64,000 nt of DNA from Pycnococcus provasolii (Eukaryota; Chlorophyta; Pseudoscourfieldiophyceae; Pseudoscourfieldiales): the NCBI GenBank assembly GCA_049487715.1, contig CP150550.1, positions 248,001-312,000 of the forward strand, given 5' to 3'. Positions 1 to 9,528 of this stretch are shown here, piece after piece. The notes under the pieces were generated by a model. The model was not told where the DNA came from and made no database searches. It saw only the letters and a program-made list of their open reading frames with translations. Positions within the stretch are counted from its first letter, which is position 1; each line of letters starts with the position of its first letter. A program made the position numbers and the translations under genes.

Positions 1-1094
1 CCCACGAACATGGTCGGCTCCGTCGGAAGGGTCGTGTTTGCGCTCATTTCAACGAGCGACGGCACGCAGCACGTGCTCGGATCGGTCGACTTTCGGCTCT
101 CTGACCTTCTCGCGAACAACCCGAAGAGAACGAGGGTGATCCACTTTCACGTGCCTCTCGGACAGAGCGGTGGTGCGGCGATGTGGACACCCGCGTCTAT
201 GGCTACAGGCGAGGCGACGCTCAGCGTGACGCCGACCACGATCAGCCGCGCCAGCAAGGGAAAGCAGCGCTACGTTGCACGCCGCGCGGAGAAGGACCTG
301 CAGGTATTCCGCAGGGCGGACGAAACGGTAAACCTCACCGCGACCGGCGAGCTGCGCGCCCAGCGCAGCGACGACTACATGCGCAACTTCCTTCCGCTCA
401 CGTTTGCAATTCTACGAGACCTGCACGTCAGTGGCATGTCGTCAAAGCAGGGAGATGGTGACGACGGCGTGAGATCTTCCTCCGCGCCATCTCCAGCTGA
501 GGATGGCACGAAGTTGGCGCGCACGGGATCGGCACCCGCGCTGAGTTCGAGAAATTCTCTTCCAGGTGCTTCGCCAAGCCGCCAGACGCCTACGCGCTCA
601 GCGAGCTCGAGAAGGCTGTTGCTTGCACGCTCCGCCGTCGCCGGTGGTAGCGGCGGCGACATAACGCCTGAATCGCCCTCAACGTCGACACGAAGTCTGA
701 GCCAGCTCGACGTGCACATTCCTGAGAATGGCTTGGAGGAGGACCACGGCAATGCCGCGCTGGAGGCGGCGAGCCCTCAGGCTCGTACTCCGCTCGCTCG
801 TTCAATCTCCGCTGGTCCAGGTCCCAGTCCTCTCGGCTTGTCTCGGCAAGCCCAGCAATCCGCCGCGACGCAGAGAGAGAGGCTGTCAGCTTGCCGCACG
901 GCCCTGGCTTGGACATGGCGCTCCTCGACACACAGCAGCCGCTATCTCCTGCTCGCACGATGGACCGTCGTTCCTCCTCGATGTTCGTCCGTCAGCACCG
1001 TCCGAGTTTCAGCACGGGTCGTCGTGGGTTCGCGCAGGCGCAGGCCCGCAAGAGCCGGCTGAGCCGCGAGGACGCGTCGGACGAGGCACCCTAA
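1..1094 (+). CDS. C2-domain-like protein, 5' partial, with an apparent frameshift
   Basis: The frame is open from the window edge, so the N-terminus lies outside; the ATG at 10 is probably internal. Residues about 5-75 look like the second half of a C2 beta-sandwich (alternating hydrophobic strands such as VVFALIS and GEATLSV), as in N-terminal C2 (EEIG1/EHBP1-type) proteins; this is inferred from pattern only. The rest is Ser/Arg/Pro-rich and probably disordered. From about 830-890 the coding character moves from frame 1 to frame 3: frame 3 holds MDRRSSSMFVRQHRP with strong GC-ending codons and a stop at 1092-1094, while frame 1 runs into Arg-rich noise to 1062. A one-base indel or an unseen short intron would explain this. 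Function unknown. Confidence 0.5.
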
Positions 1095-1228
1095 GTTAAA
1101 AGTTGTTCATTCACATGTTATTATTACTATAGATTTTTTACACGTCCTTTCCCTTTGTAGATTTAGGTCCATAAAGGCATCGGCGAACACATCCTCGTCG
1201 TCTGCCCCGCTAAATTCAATCTGAAACG

Positions 1229-1420
1229 ATGACGAAGCTTGCTGATTTGGACTCGTTGCGTAGCTATTCCGCAGAAGACGGTAAGTCGGTACGCGGTACC
1301 GGACGACTTTCCGATGACATCACGGCGAGGCGCGTAGACTCCAACGCCGGCTCGTCGAGGGCGCACGCAACAATTTGCGTGGCGGTTTCGTCGTCGAAGT
1401 TTGTCGCGGCGATGAGAGCC
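1229..1420 (+). pseudogene. Possible kinesin motor fragment (switch I-like)
   Basis: A short open stretch carries GSSRAHATICVAV at about 1349-1387, preceded by ITARRVDSNA. Kinesin motors have a switch I motif NxxSSRxH followed by a hydrophobic strand (I.I.V), preceded by a Thr-Ala/Asn segment. The match covers only about 25 residues and no P-loop is nearby, so this is at best a relic or a chance match. Confidence 0.25.
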
Positions 1421-1788
1421 TGCTCAAGAGCTCTCTTGGTGGTCGACGGGGGATCTCACAATACCCCGTAAATAGTATGACTATTCCCCGTTCCGGGTAC
1501 GGGGACCCCGTATTCCATACACTGAACATGAGATCTGCACCGGTGACCGGTACCGTTGTTGCTTCTTTCCGCCACCATCATGGTACGTGAAGCGACCTTC
1601 AGCCGTCACCTTCGTGGCGAACGCGTGGCACTCATCTCGCGTTCCACTGAAAATTGGGTGCTTCGAATATTGGTTGAATAACCTACGCTTCCACCTCCCT
1701 CTTCCACAACCTCCTATCCGGCGGATCCGGACGACCGGCGGTGCCAAGGTAGTAGTAGCCGGCCACGTCTTCCAAGACATCCTCGTGA

Positions 1789-1941
1789 CTCGCGACGATC
1801 AAATGTCGTACTCTTGTGCACCCTTACGTATGGGGGCGGCCGATCAAGCTGATCACGGATCACCAACCGTTGGTATCCACCACCCGCTCTCACCCAGGTT
1901 GCGACGCCGTCAACAGTCGGTGGATCGACATGATGTTTTAA
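1789..1941 (+). pseudogene. Ty3/gypsy retrotransposon RNase H fragment
   Basis: Frame 1 reads LATIKCRTLVHPYVWGR, then PIKLITDHQPL, then VNSRWIDMMF before a stop at 1939. This follows the RNase H core of Ty3/gypsy polyproteins: LAI(V/I)..., (R/H)PY(L/V)(Y/W)GR, (F/K)L(V/I)TDH(Q/K)PL and a downstream (V/A).RW. A stop codon lies just upstream at 1786-1788. No reverse transcriptase, integrase or LTR was recognised around it, so this is a dead fragment. Confidence 0.55.
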
Positions 1942-2555
1942 GCCACTGTCTTCTGCTTGAGATAGCCGCCCTTCTCCGCGTTTGCTACGAGAGCGCGTTG
2001 GACAATTTCTTCCAAGTCCTCTCCATGGTATCCGAACCAATGGTGAGCGAGCGTGATGATGCCCACCCGCTTCGGCCTTCGTACCTCGTGCCGGCCGGCG
2101 CAGCGCCACCTAGAGAGCCATCTCCGTCTCCATCGCCGTCGTACCGCGCACCACCGACCCTATCAGTCGCGAGACTTCGAGCCCTTGCCCTGACGCATGA
2201 CGTTCGTTCGGCAGGACTAGGTGTGGCCGTGTGGAGTCCGGTGTTCGTCCGTCGCCCCGTTGGCCGGGCGCGGCGGCTTCTTGACGCCTTTCCACAGACC
2301 CACAAGCACGTCGGGTCTTTCACGATCGCTGACGCCACGCCGTCGCTTATAAAGGTGCCATTGAAGTTCTTCTACCGTAGTTCAGAGGCCGTCGGAGCGG
2401 GATCCCGCGGGCCCGGCACTCTCCGTGTTTTCGAGGAATGGACCAACGAGGAATCCCGGGCCCGGGCCCAGAGGTCCGGGGGAACGGAAGGGGGCAATAC
2501 CTTTAAGGTTTTCCATTTTTTCTCCCGATCTCCCTCCCATAAAAACCAACCAACC

Positions 2556-4676
2556 ATGGCGTCCACCTCGGCGCCGTCGTCGTCGTCGTCTTTACCGCCT
2601 GGGCTGGCGCGCAAGGTGCGCAAGTGCCTCGACATGCGCCTCGAAGAACCGTCCTTAACCTCCGCCTTGGCGTCCTCAGCATGGCTTGTAGGCAACGACG
2701 ATGACGACTCCTCGAAGTCTACTTCTGCAGGTGGTGGCACCAACACGCCCGCAGTCTTCAAGGGTGTCAACACGTCCGCTGAAGCCGCTCGACGTGCCCT
2801 TCGTCTTGGCATCGAACGGCGTGGCCTGGAAATCAACGAGGACTATCTCCGCGCATCCGAAGCCGCAATCCAGGCGCTCGACGCGCTCGACACGGAAATC
2901 GCGGAGATCGCACGAGCGTGCTCGGCGGTGACATCTTCGGTGCGCGAGACGCGCGCGCAGACGGCAAGCCTCGCGGAAGCGGCGGCTAATCTGCAGACGG
3001 AGCTCGCGGTGAACGCACGAAAGACGGACCTCGTCGCCGACTTCCTGCAGAAATATCAGCTCACGGCGGAGGAGGTGGCTGCACTCTCGTTCGACACGCC
3101 AGGTGACGCGTTTTTCGCGGCTCTCGCACGAGTTCGCGTCGTTCACGCCAACTGCAGACAGCTGCTGCGCACGCACCACCAGCGCGCGGGACTTGAGCTT
3201 ATGGACGGCATGGCAGCACACCAGGAGTCGGCTTACGAACGACTCTGCAGATGGCTGCAGGCTGGGTGCCGTGCACTCGGCGAGGTGGAGGCACCGGAGG
3301 TGTCGCCAAGCCTGCGCCGCGCCGCGGCGAGCCTGCGCGCTCGACCAGCGCTGTTCCAATACTGTGTCGAGGAAGTTTCCAACGTTCGCCACTCCGCCGT
3401 GTTTCGACGCTTTGTTGCCGCACTGACTCGCGGCGGTCCGGATGGTGTCCCCCGCCCGATCGAGGCGCATGCCGCCGAGCCTCTGCGATACGTCGGAGAT
3501 ATGCTCGGGTGGCTGCACCAGGCAATGGCGACGGAGCGCGAGCTGCTCGATGCCCTACTCGTCGGTACGAACGAAGCTGGCGACGGCGAAGCGGCGGCGG
3601 CGGCGGAAGCAGACGCCGAGGATGCGGAAGCGGACGGGGCGCCCTCGCCCAAGGTGGCGCTCGCCATGGCGCTTGCCAAGGTGGCGGAGGGCGTGTGCCG
3701 CCCGTTCCAAGTTCGCGTCGAGCAAAGCCTAGCACCACAAAGTGGGAGGGCGCTGACACCAGATAGCGCCCTGCGTATGGTGAATTTGCTCAGCTTCTAC
3801 CGGAGTCTCATCGGCGGCGTGCTGCTCCACGAAGAGGGAAGTGGCTCGTCGACAAACCCGCTCGTCGCAAGCCTGGAAAAGTGCGAGGCGACGGCACACA
3901 GCCGCGCAATGGACGACTTGCGTGCGAGGGGTGTACGGCTTAAGAGATCGACGCTTGCCGTGCCACGCGACCTCAGCGCACCACCCGCGCTCACGGAAGG
4001 TGCGCGCATCGCGAACGCGCTCGTCGAGGCGCAGTTGGCGGCACCATCCACTGAGGACAAGGGCGCGCTGGACGTTGCCATTGAGCGCTTCGACGAGCTG
4101 ATGCTCGAGGCTTTAAGACCTCTGATGGAGGCGGTTACATCCGCGTCATCTAGCGTGACCGCTTCTTCGGCAGACGGCGCGATTCCCGCGCGTCGCCACA
4201 CATTCATCGCGAACTGCTACGACGCCATCTTAAGGCCGCTCGAGCTGAGCTCGCTTCCATTTACGCCCAAGGCTATCGAGGAGCTGCGTGCTAGCCGCGA
4301 CAACTCTGTTTTAGAAACGGCGGCGACGGCAGCAAGCGAGGCACTCGCTCAGAGTGGCCTCGACGAGCGCGCGAAGCGGCTGGCTGCGTATGGGCCAGAC
4401 GACAATCTGGCGTCGGACCCGGCGCTTTCCCCGGCAACGCTTGGGGAGGCACTGCGAGGTGCCTTTCGAGCCATCGGAGGCGAGACGCCATCGGCTCTTG
4501 AGACGCTTGCGCGAGGAGAGCTGCGCGATAGGGCTGGCGCCGCTTTCGCTCAGGCAGTGATTGAGGCTTACGCGCCCGTGTACGATGCGCTCTCGAGTCG
4601 GCTTGGCGAGGCTGGCGTTGCAGAAGCCGCGAAGTGCGCGACGGAGCGTGACGTGCGCACGGTGCTCGGGGTGTAG
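2556..4676 (+). CDS. COG6: Conserved oligomeric Golgi complex subunit 6
   Basis: COG6 is a subunit of lobe B of the COG tether, which captures retrograde vesicles at the Golgi. The 706-residue product has the family size and carries strongly conserved blocks: LARKVRKCLDMRL near the N-terminus, a coiled-coil segment at about 85-170, then RTHHQRAGLELMDGMA, YERLCRWLQAGCR, FRRFVAALTRGGP and PLRYVGDMLGWLHQAM, matching plant COG6. The ATG at 2556 (ccaaccATGg) is preferred over earlier in-frame ATGs because the conserved domain starts about 20 residues after it. There is a short Ser run before the domain and an Ala/Glu/Asp-rich insert at about 345-370. No intron is evident. It is convergent with the methyltransferase fusion, 75 bases away. 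Confidence 0.93.
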   Translation: MASTSAPSSSSSLPPGLARKVRKCLDMRLEEPSLTSALASSAWLVGNDDDDSSKSTSAGGGTNTPAVFKGVNTSAEAARRALRLGIERRGLEINEDYLRASEAAIQALDALDTEIAEIARACSAVTSSVRETRAQTASLAEAAANLQTELAVNARKTDLVADFLQKYQLTAEEVAALSFDTPGDAFFAALARVRVVHANCRQLLRTHHQRAGLELMDGMAAHQESAYERLCRWLQAGCRALGEVEAPEVSPSLRRAAASLRARPALFQYCVEEVSNVRHSAVFRRFVAALTRGGPDGVPRPIEAHAAEPLRYVGDMLGWLHQAMATERELLDALLVGTNEAGDGEAAAAAEADAEDAEADGAPSPKVALAMALAKVAEGVCRPFQVRVEQSLAPQSGRALTPDSALRMVNLLSFYRSLIGGVLLHEEGSGSSTNPLVASLEKCEATAHSRAMDDLRARGVRLKRSTLAVPRDLSAPPALTEGARIANALVEAQLAAPSTEDKGALDVAIERFDELMLEALRPLMEAVTSASSSVTASSADGAIPARRHTFIANCYDAILRPLELSSLPFTPKAIEELRASRDNSVLETAATAASEALAQSGLDERAKRLAAYGPDDNLASDPALSPATLGEALRGAFRAIGGETPSALETLARGELRDRAGAAFAQAVIEAYAPVYDALSSRLGEAGVAEAAKCATERDVRTVLGV

Positions 4677-4751
4677 TAGGAGGAAGGGAAATTCTCAATG
4701 TTTAATTATACAAGTTTTCCTTCTCTTGCTTACAAGTTTTCTTTCTCTTGC

Positions 4752-7097
4752 TCACGACGACGACGACGACGACTTGCGCTTCCTACTCTTATTCTTCAGT
4801 CGCCAGACGGTGAATTGTCCGTCGCAGGCCAAGCACTTCAACTTCATCTTGGGACACCAGTTCTCCGCCATATTTTCAAATGGCACATACGTCTGAACAA
4901 CCACGAATAACAAGCCTCCGTCAGGCGAGAGCCACTGCGGTGCCCCCTCCAGAACGCGACGCACAACGGCAAAGTCTGACACGCCCAATGTGTGAACGGG
5001 TGGATTGGTCACGACCCAGCTAAGCTGTCCGCGCGAAATCTTTCCCTCGAGAGCATCAAAGACATCGCCGCGTAGCACCGTCGCATCGGGAACATTCAAT
5101 GACGCGGCATTCACAGCGCGCTCGTCAATGTCGCATGCCAGAACGCGAACTCCACGCTTGCGCCCCGCATGAGCAAGCGCAGCGGCAACCGCACCTCCTC
5201 CACACCCCAGGTCCAAGACCGAAGATTCACGCGGTGGGCGATCCGGAAGCGCGCCGATGAGCATGACGGTCATCGCGTCCGGCTTTCCGCCGGCAAAAAG
5301 ACCGCGCATTGCACGCCAGTTGGAACGTTTCAGCGGAGCCTTGTCTGGCGTACCGCCGAGACGTGGAATGGCCACTTCCACAAGCTCCACTGTGGATGCG
5401 TCGATGTCGTCATCACGCTTCGACAGGTTTTTCACTCGCTGCAGTCCCGAGCGTGTCGATTCCGCTGCTGCCTCTAGCATATCTCTCGCACGGCGTCCAA
5501 TCGCCTTGCGAATCCTTCGAAGTTCATCGCGACTAGCCACATCGAGCGAACGCATGGCGTATTCCACTCGCCCGAATGCCTGCCAGTCCAGTGCTGCGTC
5601 TCCACCTTGCTCGATGCTGATCGCCGCGACAGAGAGGAGTCGATCCACACATGCGCGATTGTCGCATTTGACCATGCCGGCTGCCCACAGCATATCGGAA
5701 ATGTCCATCAGAGATGTGCTGCCTCGGGTGCATCGCTCGTTCAGCAGGAGTGGTGTGACAGCCACTCCCAAACGCGCGGATGCCGCAGATAGCATGGCAA
5801 TCTGGCGAGAGTCGAACGAAGTAAGGAGCTTGAGCGCTTGCGCGTGCACAGCCTCAGCAGCCTCTCGCGCGACTCCAGGCAAATCACCTGAACGATGGAA
5901 CCGTGAAATGGCCCACAGGCAAGTTGCGAGCGCCTGCTCCATCATGCTCATCGCACATTTCAGGATCGCGCGTTCGAGAGCACCAGCCGCAGACGCATAA
6001 AGGCTTGCGAGCCTCGCGTCGTCGCTCAATCCATCGCCACCAATCCACTCTGGTGTTAGCGTGGCCAGTGCCCATGAAGTCATAGAGAGTTCCTGTGGCA
6101 TGCTCGCGAGCTCCTTGGCAACCTGTTCGACCGCAGTCAAGGCAGCCGCGCGACACTTCACCTCGGCGGGCCGTGCACGAGCCTTCGCAAGTCCCCAAAG
6201 AGCTGCGCTGACGTCACGTGCATTGAACCGTGGGGCAATGTCCGAGAGAGTTGCCTCAAGCGCGCGTAGCAGCGTCCCCGCTCGAGGTGGCGTCGACACC
6301 CCACATGCCTCGTGAAGACGGCCGACAGCCCACAGTGCCGATGCAACGCCTCGCGGGTCAAGCGACGGCGCCTGGCGTGTGGCGGCATCTAGGATTCGTG
6401 ACAGGCACGTCGGCGGCGGCTTTTCGTCCCCCGCCACGAGTTTCACGGCGTCACCTAGCACGCCCGTCATGCTTCGCGGCTGGTTAATTTCGTCCGCGCG
6501 ACTGCACAGCATGTCGAGCACGTTTGCCGCCGCCGTCGACGCTTGCCCGTCCCCTCTCTGTTTTCTCCTTACGAGAGCGTTGAGCGCGAATGCGAGTGCT
6601 TCTACAGGCGTGTTGTGTGTCTGAATAGCACGCGTGATGTCGTGCGCTGAAGCCGCGTTCGCGATATCAGCGCGCACACGGTCGATAGAGATGTCGTTCG
6701 CGCGAGAACGATTTGGTGTCACCCCCCCACTGGAAGTGCGCGCGTCGCCTTGACGGCTCGCGAGTGTTTGTTTCGTTTTCAGCCTCGCGTTAGCCATTTC
6801 GCGCGCCGCTTGTCGTTCTGCGTTTAACAACGCTTCCATGGATCCAGGACCATCATGATCATCCTTGGAAATGGACCCGTTCTTGGCATTCTTCTCTCCC
6901 AGTTCAAGTTGCTTAGCGAGCGCGGCTGTGTGTGCGGGTAGTCGCGCTAGAGACAGAGCCTGTTCCCGTGACAGTGACTCGGACAGTAGTTCCAGGGCGT
7001 AGCAGTGTCTAATTTTTTTCAGCAGGGAACGAACGTACGACTTAGATGAGCCATTAGACGCGTTAGAAACGTGGACATCATCGGGAGAGACGACCAT
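4752..7097 (-). CDS. Helical-repeat (OPR/RAP-like) protein fused to an RsmC-type RNA methyltransferase
   Basis: The 781-residue product has two parts. Residues about 130-530 are alpha-helical repeats with the recurring signature (S/A)ALWA(L/V)(G/A)(R/K), for example GVASALWAVGRL, DVSAALWGLAKA and SMTSWALATL, as in OPR/RAP-type organelle RNA-binding proteins of green algae. Residues about 585-765 are a Rossmann methyltransferase: SVLDLGCGGGAVAAAL (SAM loop), VLACDIDERAV (acidic loop end), VVTNPPVHT (catalytic NPP motif) and a C-terminal DGQFTVWRL resembling the end of RsmC (16S rRNA G1207 N2-methyltransferase). I infer an organelle rRNA methyltransferase targeted by its repeats. The N-terminus (MVVSPDDVHV) is not a clear transit peptide; an upstream in-frame stop at about 7139-7144 makes 7097 the first usable ATG. 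The C-terminal tail is Lys/Arg/Ser-rich. Confidence 0.8.
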   Translation of the reverse strand: MVVSPDDVHVSNASNGSSKSYVRSLLKKIRHCYALELLSESLSREQALSLARLPAHTAALAKQLELGEKNAKNGSISKDDHDGPGSMEALLNAERQAAREMANARLKTKQTLASRQGDARTSSGGVTPNRSRANDISIDRVRADIANAASAHDITRAIQTHNTPVEALAFALNALVRRKQRGDGQASTAAANVLDMLCSRADEINQPRSMTGVLGDAVKLVAGDEKPPPTCLSRILDAATRQAPSLDPRGVASALWAVGRLHEACGVSTPPRAGTLLRALEATLSDIAPRFNARDVSAALWGLAKARARPAEVKCRAAALTAVEQVAKELASMPQELSMTSWALATLTPEWIGGDGLSDDARLASLYASAAGALERAILKCAMSMMEQALATCLWAISRFHRSGDLPGVAREAAEAVHAQALKLLTSFDSRQIAMLSAASARLGVAVTPLLLNERCTRGSTSLMDISDMLWAAGMVKCDNRACVDRLLSVAAISIEQGGDAALDWQAFGRVEYAMRSLDVASRDELRRIRKAIGRRARDMLEAAAESTRSGLQRVKNLSKRDDDIDASTVELVEVAIPRLGGTPDKAPLKRSNWRAMRGLFAGGKPDAMTVMLIGALPDRPPRESSVLDLGCGGGAVAAALAHAGRKRGVRVLACDIDERAVNAASLNVPDATVLRGDVFDALEGKISRGQLSWVVTNPPVHTLGVSDFAVVRRVLEGAPQWLSPDGGLLFVVVQTYVPFENMAENWCPKMKLKCLACDGQFTVWRLKNKSRKRKSSSSSS

Positions 7098-7409
7098 AGT
7101 TTTAAAGAGGACAAGTGCTGCAAGGAGTGTGCTGCGTGTTCACGACTGCGCCGCCATGCTGTATGCCGAAAACAAACCGACAGATGGAAAACTCCGGTGC
7201 AAACTTGGATGGATGGATGGAGTCGGAAGGGCATATTGGAAGGGTAAGGACTAGGGGTTCGCGTTAGGGTTTTAAATTAGGGTTAGGGGTTTCAAGGAAT
7301 TCGGGGTTCCAGTGGCGCGTTCTCGTTCTCCAGTCCCCCCTGCCCATTGCAATCATCCTCACTTCTCATTTCTCATTTGTTTTTGTTTTTATTTTTTTCG
7401 TCTGTGAGA
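7098..7409. promoter_or_regulatory. Divergent promoter region with telomere-like motifs
   Basis: The 312-base gap between the methyltransferase fusion (minus) and the membrane protein (plus) contains TTAGGG/TTAGGGG-like repeats at 7263-7293 and a short T-rich tract before the plus-strand start. No gene was seen in it. Confidence 0.4.
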
Positions 7410-9089
7410 ATGTCGACGCCTCCGCCCGCATCTCAGCCACATCCTCAGGCTCGCGAACAGCACGTTCCTGCGAGCTCGCACGCGCCGTCGTCAAGCACCT
7501 CAGGAGCCTCAGGAGCCTCTCGGGAGGCGCAGATGTCGCCGCTGGGACAAAACAAAGACTACCGCAGCAAGGGCGCGGCGTACTTCGAAAGCATCCTGAA
7601 TGCAAACGCCGCGGGAACAGCCATGCCCGCCGTGCCCCTCCCACAAGCCGCCTCGCCATCCGGAGTACCATCCGCTACATCCGCGGCGGCGGCGGCGGCA
7701 GCAGCAGCAGCAGCAGCAGCGTCAGGAGGAGCACAAACACACGCGCACGGAAGATCAGGAACACAAGGCAAGAAACCGGCAATTCCGCTCGGGCCTGAGT
7801 TCGAGCTCGCCGAAACCATTCTGGGAAAGGGAGGGCCGGTGCTCGCGCTTGGAATCCACTTTGCGACGCTAGCGACGGGGATCATATTCGCGCGCATCTC
7901 CATGCACGTCCTGCCAGTCCCAGGACTCTTCCTCCTGCTGCAGGCGGCAACGCTCGGGGCTCTTACAGTTGGAGCGTACAAGAACGGTATGCTCTGCGGC
8001 GCCGGCGCCGCTGCCGCCGCCGCCGCTGCGGGTGTGTGGCGAGGTCCAGCGGTATCTGAGGATGGTCAGCAAGCACCTCCCACGAAAACCGCCGCCGCGA
8101 GCAGCCGCAACGCGCCGGTGAGAGGGATGTTCGCAGACCTGTTCGGCGCCGCCGCCGCAACAACTGAGCCGAGGCTGCACCTCGTGCCGTACGCCATCCT
8201 GCTCGGTGGTATGGACTTCTTCTTGCTCTCCGCACTCACCGAGGCGGAGGGTACCACCGTGTTATGCTGGACGGCTCTCGTGCCCACGCTGATATCCGTG
8301 TTCTGCAGGCACATGCGAGCTGCCGCGGGCACGGCGCCCAATGCATCGCCCGCAACGCCGCCGGCGCCGCTGCCGCCGCCCCAGGCTGCGCTCGGCGCCT
8401 CGGCTGCGTGCGTGCTTGGCTTCGGCGTGCAGGTTGCTGCGGAGGAGCGCGCCGGCTTCGTGCCTTGGCTGTGCCTTGCACTGTGGGCGGTGCTACACGT
8501 GCTGACATCATTCATCGGGTGGGCGGCGCTGCCTCCCGGCGCCGCGGATGTCGCCGACGCGCACGTGAGCGCGCGCGCGGAGGAGCTCTGTGGCGTGGTG
8601 CGAGTTGCATGCGGTGGGGCATCTTTGCCGGCTGAAACTCGATCTCGCGTCAGCGCCGCGATTGCGTACGCGAGCGAGATGGGAGCTGCGGTACGCGCTC
8701 TGCCCACCGCCGGCCTGCTCGTGCTGCGTGCCGCCGTGACGGCTGTGATGGGCGTGGTGATGAGCGTGCTGCTGCGCGAGGGTCGACACCTCAACGGCCA
8801 CGAGCTGTCCGTCCCATCCGTTTCGGTGATGATGTGCGGCGTGGTTGCGCTCGCGACGCTTCCTGTTGTCGAGGCGATTCGCGCGGAGATCGCGGCGTCG
8901 GAGGGCGTCGCACACACGCGCACGCACATCGCAAGGCAGATCGTGCTCGTGGGCGCTGCTGGCATTTGCGTCGTGCTGCTGGATGACAGAGTGAGATTGG
9001 CAGGTGCGCCGTTGCACGGAACCCTCGGTGGCCTCGCAGTCGTCGGCGGCCGCGGCGCGTGGGCTTGGCTCCAGGCAACTTCGCAGTAG
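7410..9089 (+). CDS. Polytopic membrane protein, DMT/nucleotide-sugar-transporter-like
   Basis: The 559-residue product starts at ATG 7410; the frame is open further upstream but without an ATG. Residues 1-125 are Pro/Ser/Ala-rich with a poly-Ala run encoded by gcg/gca repeats (about 7682-7720). From about 145 on there are nine or ten hydrophobic helices, such as HFATLATGIIFARI, GLFLLLQAATLGAL, AILLGGMDFFLLSAL, LCLALWAVLHVLTSFI and GLLVLRAAVTAVMGVVM. The layout (about ten helices, one DFFLLSALTEAEGTTV-like central segment) is compatible with the drug/metabolite transporter fold, but no diagnostic substrate motif was found, so the family is tentative. Ala-rich helices are inflated by GCC repeats. 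Confidence 0.7.
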   Translation: MSTPPPASQPHPQAREQHVPASSHAPSSSTSGASGASREAQMSPLGQNKDYRSKGAAYFESILNANAAGTAMPAVPLPQAASPSGVPSATSAAAAAAAAAAAAASGGAQTHAHGRSGTQGKKPAIPLGPEFELAETILGKGGPVLALGIHFATLATGIIFARISMHVLPVPGLFLLLQAATLGALTVGAYKNGMLCGAGAAAAAAAAGVWRGPAVSEDGQQAPPTKTAAASSRNAPVRGMFADLFGAAAATTEPRLHLVPYAILLGGMDFFLLSALTEAEGTTVLCWTALVPTLISVFCRHMRAAAGTAPNASPATPPAPLPPPQAALGASAACVLGFGVQVAAEERAGFVPWLCLALWAVLHVLTSFIGWAALPPGAADVADAHVSARAEELCGVVRVACGGASLPAETRSRVSAAIAYASEMGAAVRALPTAGLLVLRAAVTAVMGVVMSVLLREGRHLNGHELSVPSVSVMMCGVVALATLPVVEAIRAEIAASEGVAHTRTHIARQIVLVGAAGICVVLLDDRVRLAGAPLHGTLGGLAVVGGRGAWAWLQATSQ

Positions 9090-9528
9090 TCGTTAATCGG
9101 TGAGCTGCAATGGTCTGTAGGTGCTCTGGTATAAATTCGCTTCGACATTGATAGTACAGTACTACCATTCGCATCCGCCATTCGTCGTGGCTCCAGCTTT
9201 TTTCCTGCTGTGAATACAAAAGTGAAACTTGATGAAAATCAGAAAATTCCCATCCCCTGAAATCCCGAGTGAACTTTCGCCTGACGTGTCAGTTGTGTCG
9301 AAAATTTTGATTTGCGAAACTGCCCCGCAAAAAAAGACCCAGACTTATTTCGTCCCACCCTATCCCGAGCATAAATCCCCCCTCATCCTCCGAGCAGTGG
9401 CGCGACCACTCTTTCACTGTCCGCACCGCCCGTCTCTCACGACGACGCCGTTCCCTCTCCACACGCTCGCGCGTCTTCTGCACACGCCGTTGCGAACAGC
9501 GATCGCTGCGGGGCTCTCTCGATCAGAA
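9090..9528. promoter_or_regulatory. Intergenic region, tandem genes
   Basis: The 439 bases between two plus-strand genes hold a TATA-like ggtataaatt at about 9129-9138. The last 300 bases are open in the frame of the next gene but without recognisable protein, so they are treated as promoter and 5' UTR. Confidence 0.3.

Larger units (their letters stand above)
1095..2555. other. Gene-poor, decayed region upstream of COG6
   Basis: About 1.46 kb with no convincing intact gene. It contains a kinesin-like scrap near 1229-1420, a palindromic tacggggaccccgta near 1498-1512, a gypsy RNase H fossil at 1789-1941, and GGGCCC/CCCGGG-rich palindromes at about 2401-2475 just before COG6. The reading frame of COG6 is open back to 1587, but that upstream peptide has no recognisable domain and overlaps the fossil in another frame, so it is not treated as coding. 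Confidence 0.6.

Noticed and set aside
1587-2555. N-terminal extension of COG6 by 323 codons
   Set aside because: No domain, poor codon bias and overlap with a retroelement fossil; COG6 homology begins just after 2556.
8066-9181. 371-codon minus-strand frame opposite the membrane protein
   Set aside because: Ser/Ala/Thr-rich antisense shadow with no domain; the plus strand has clear transmembrane helices.
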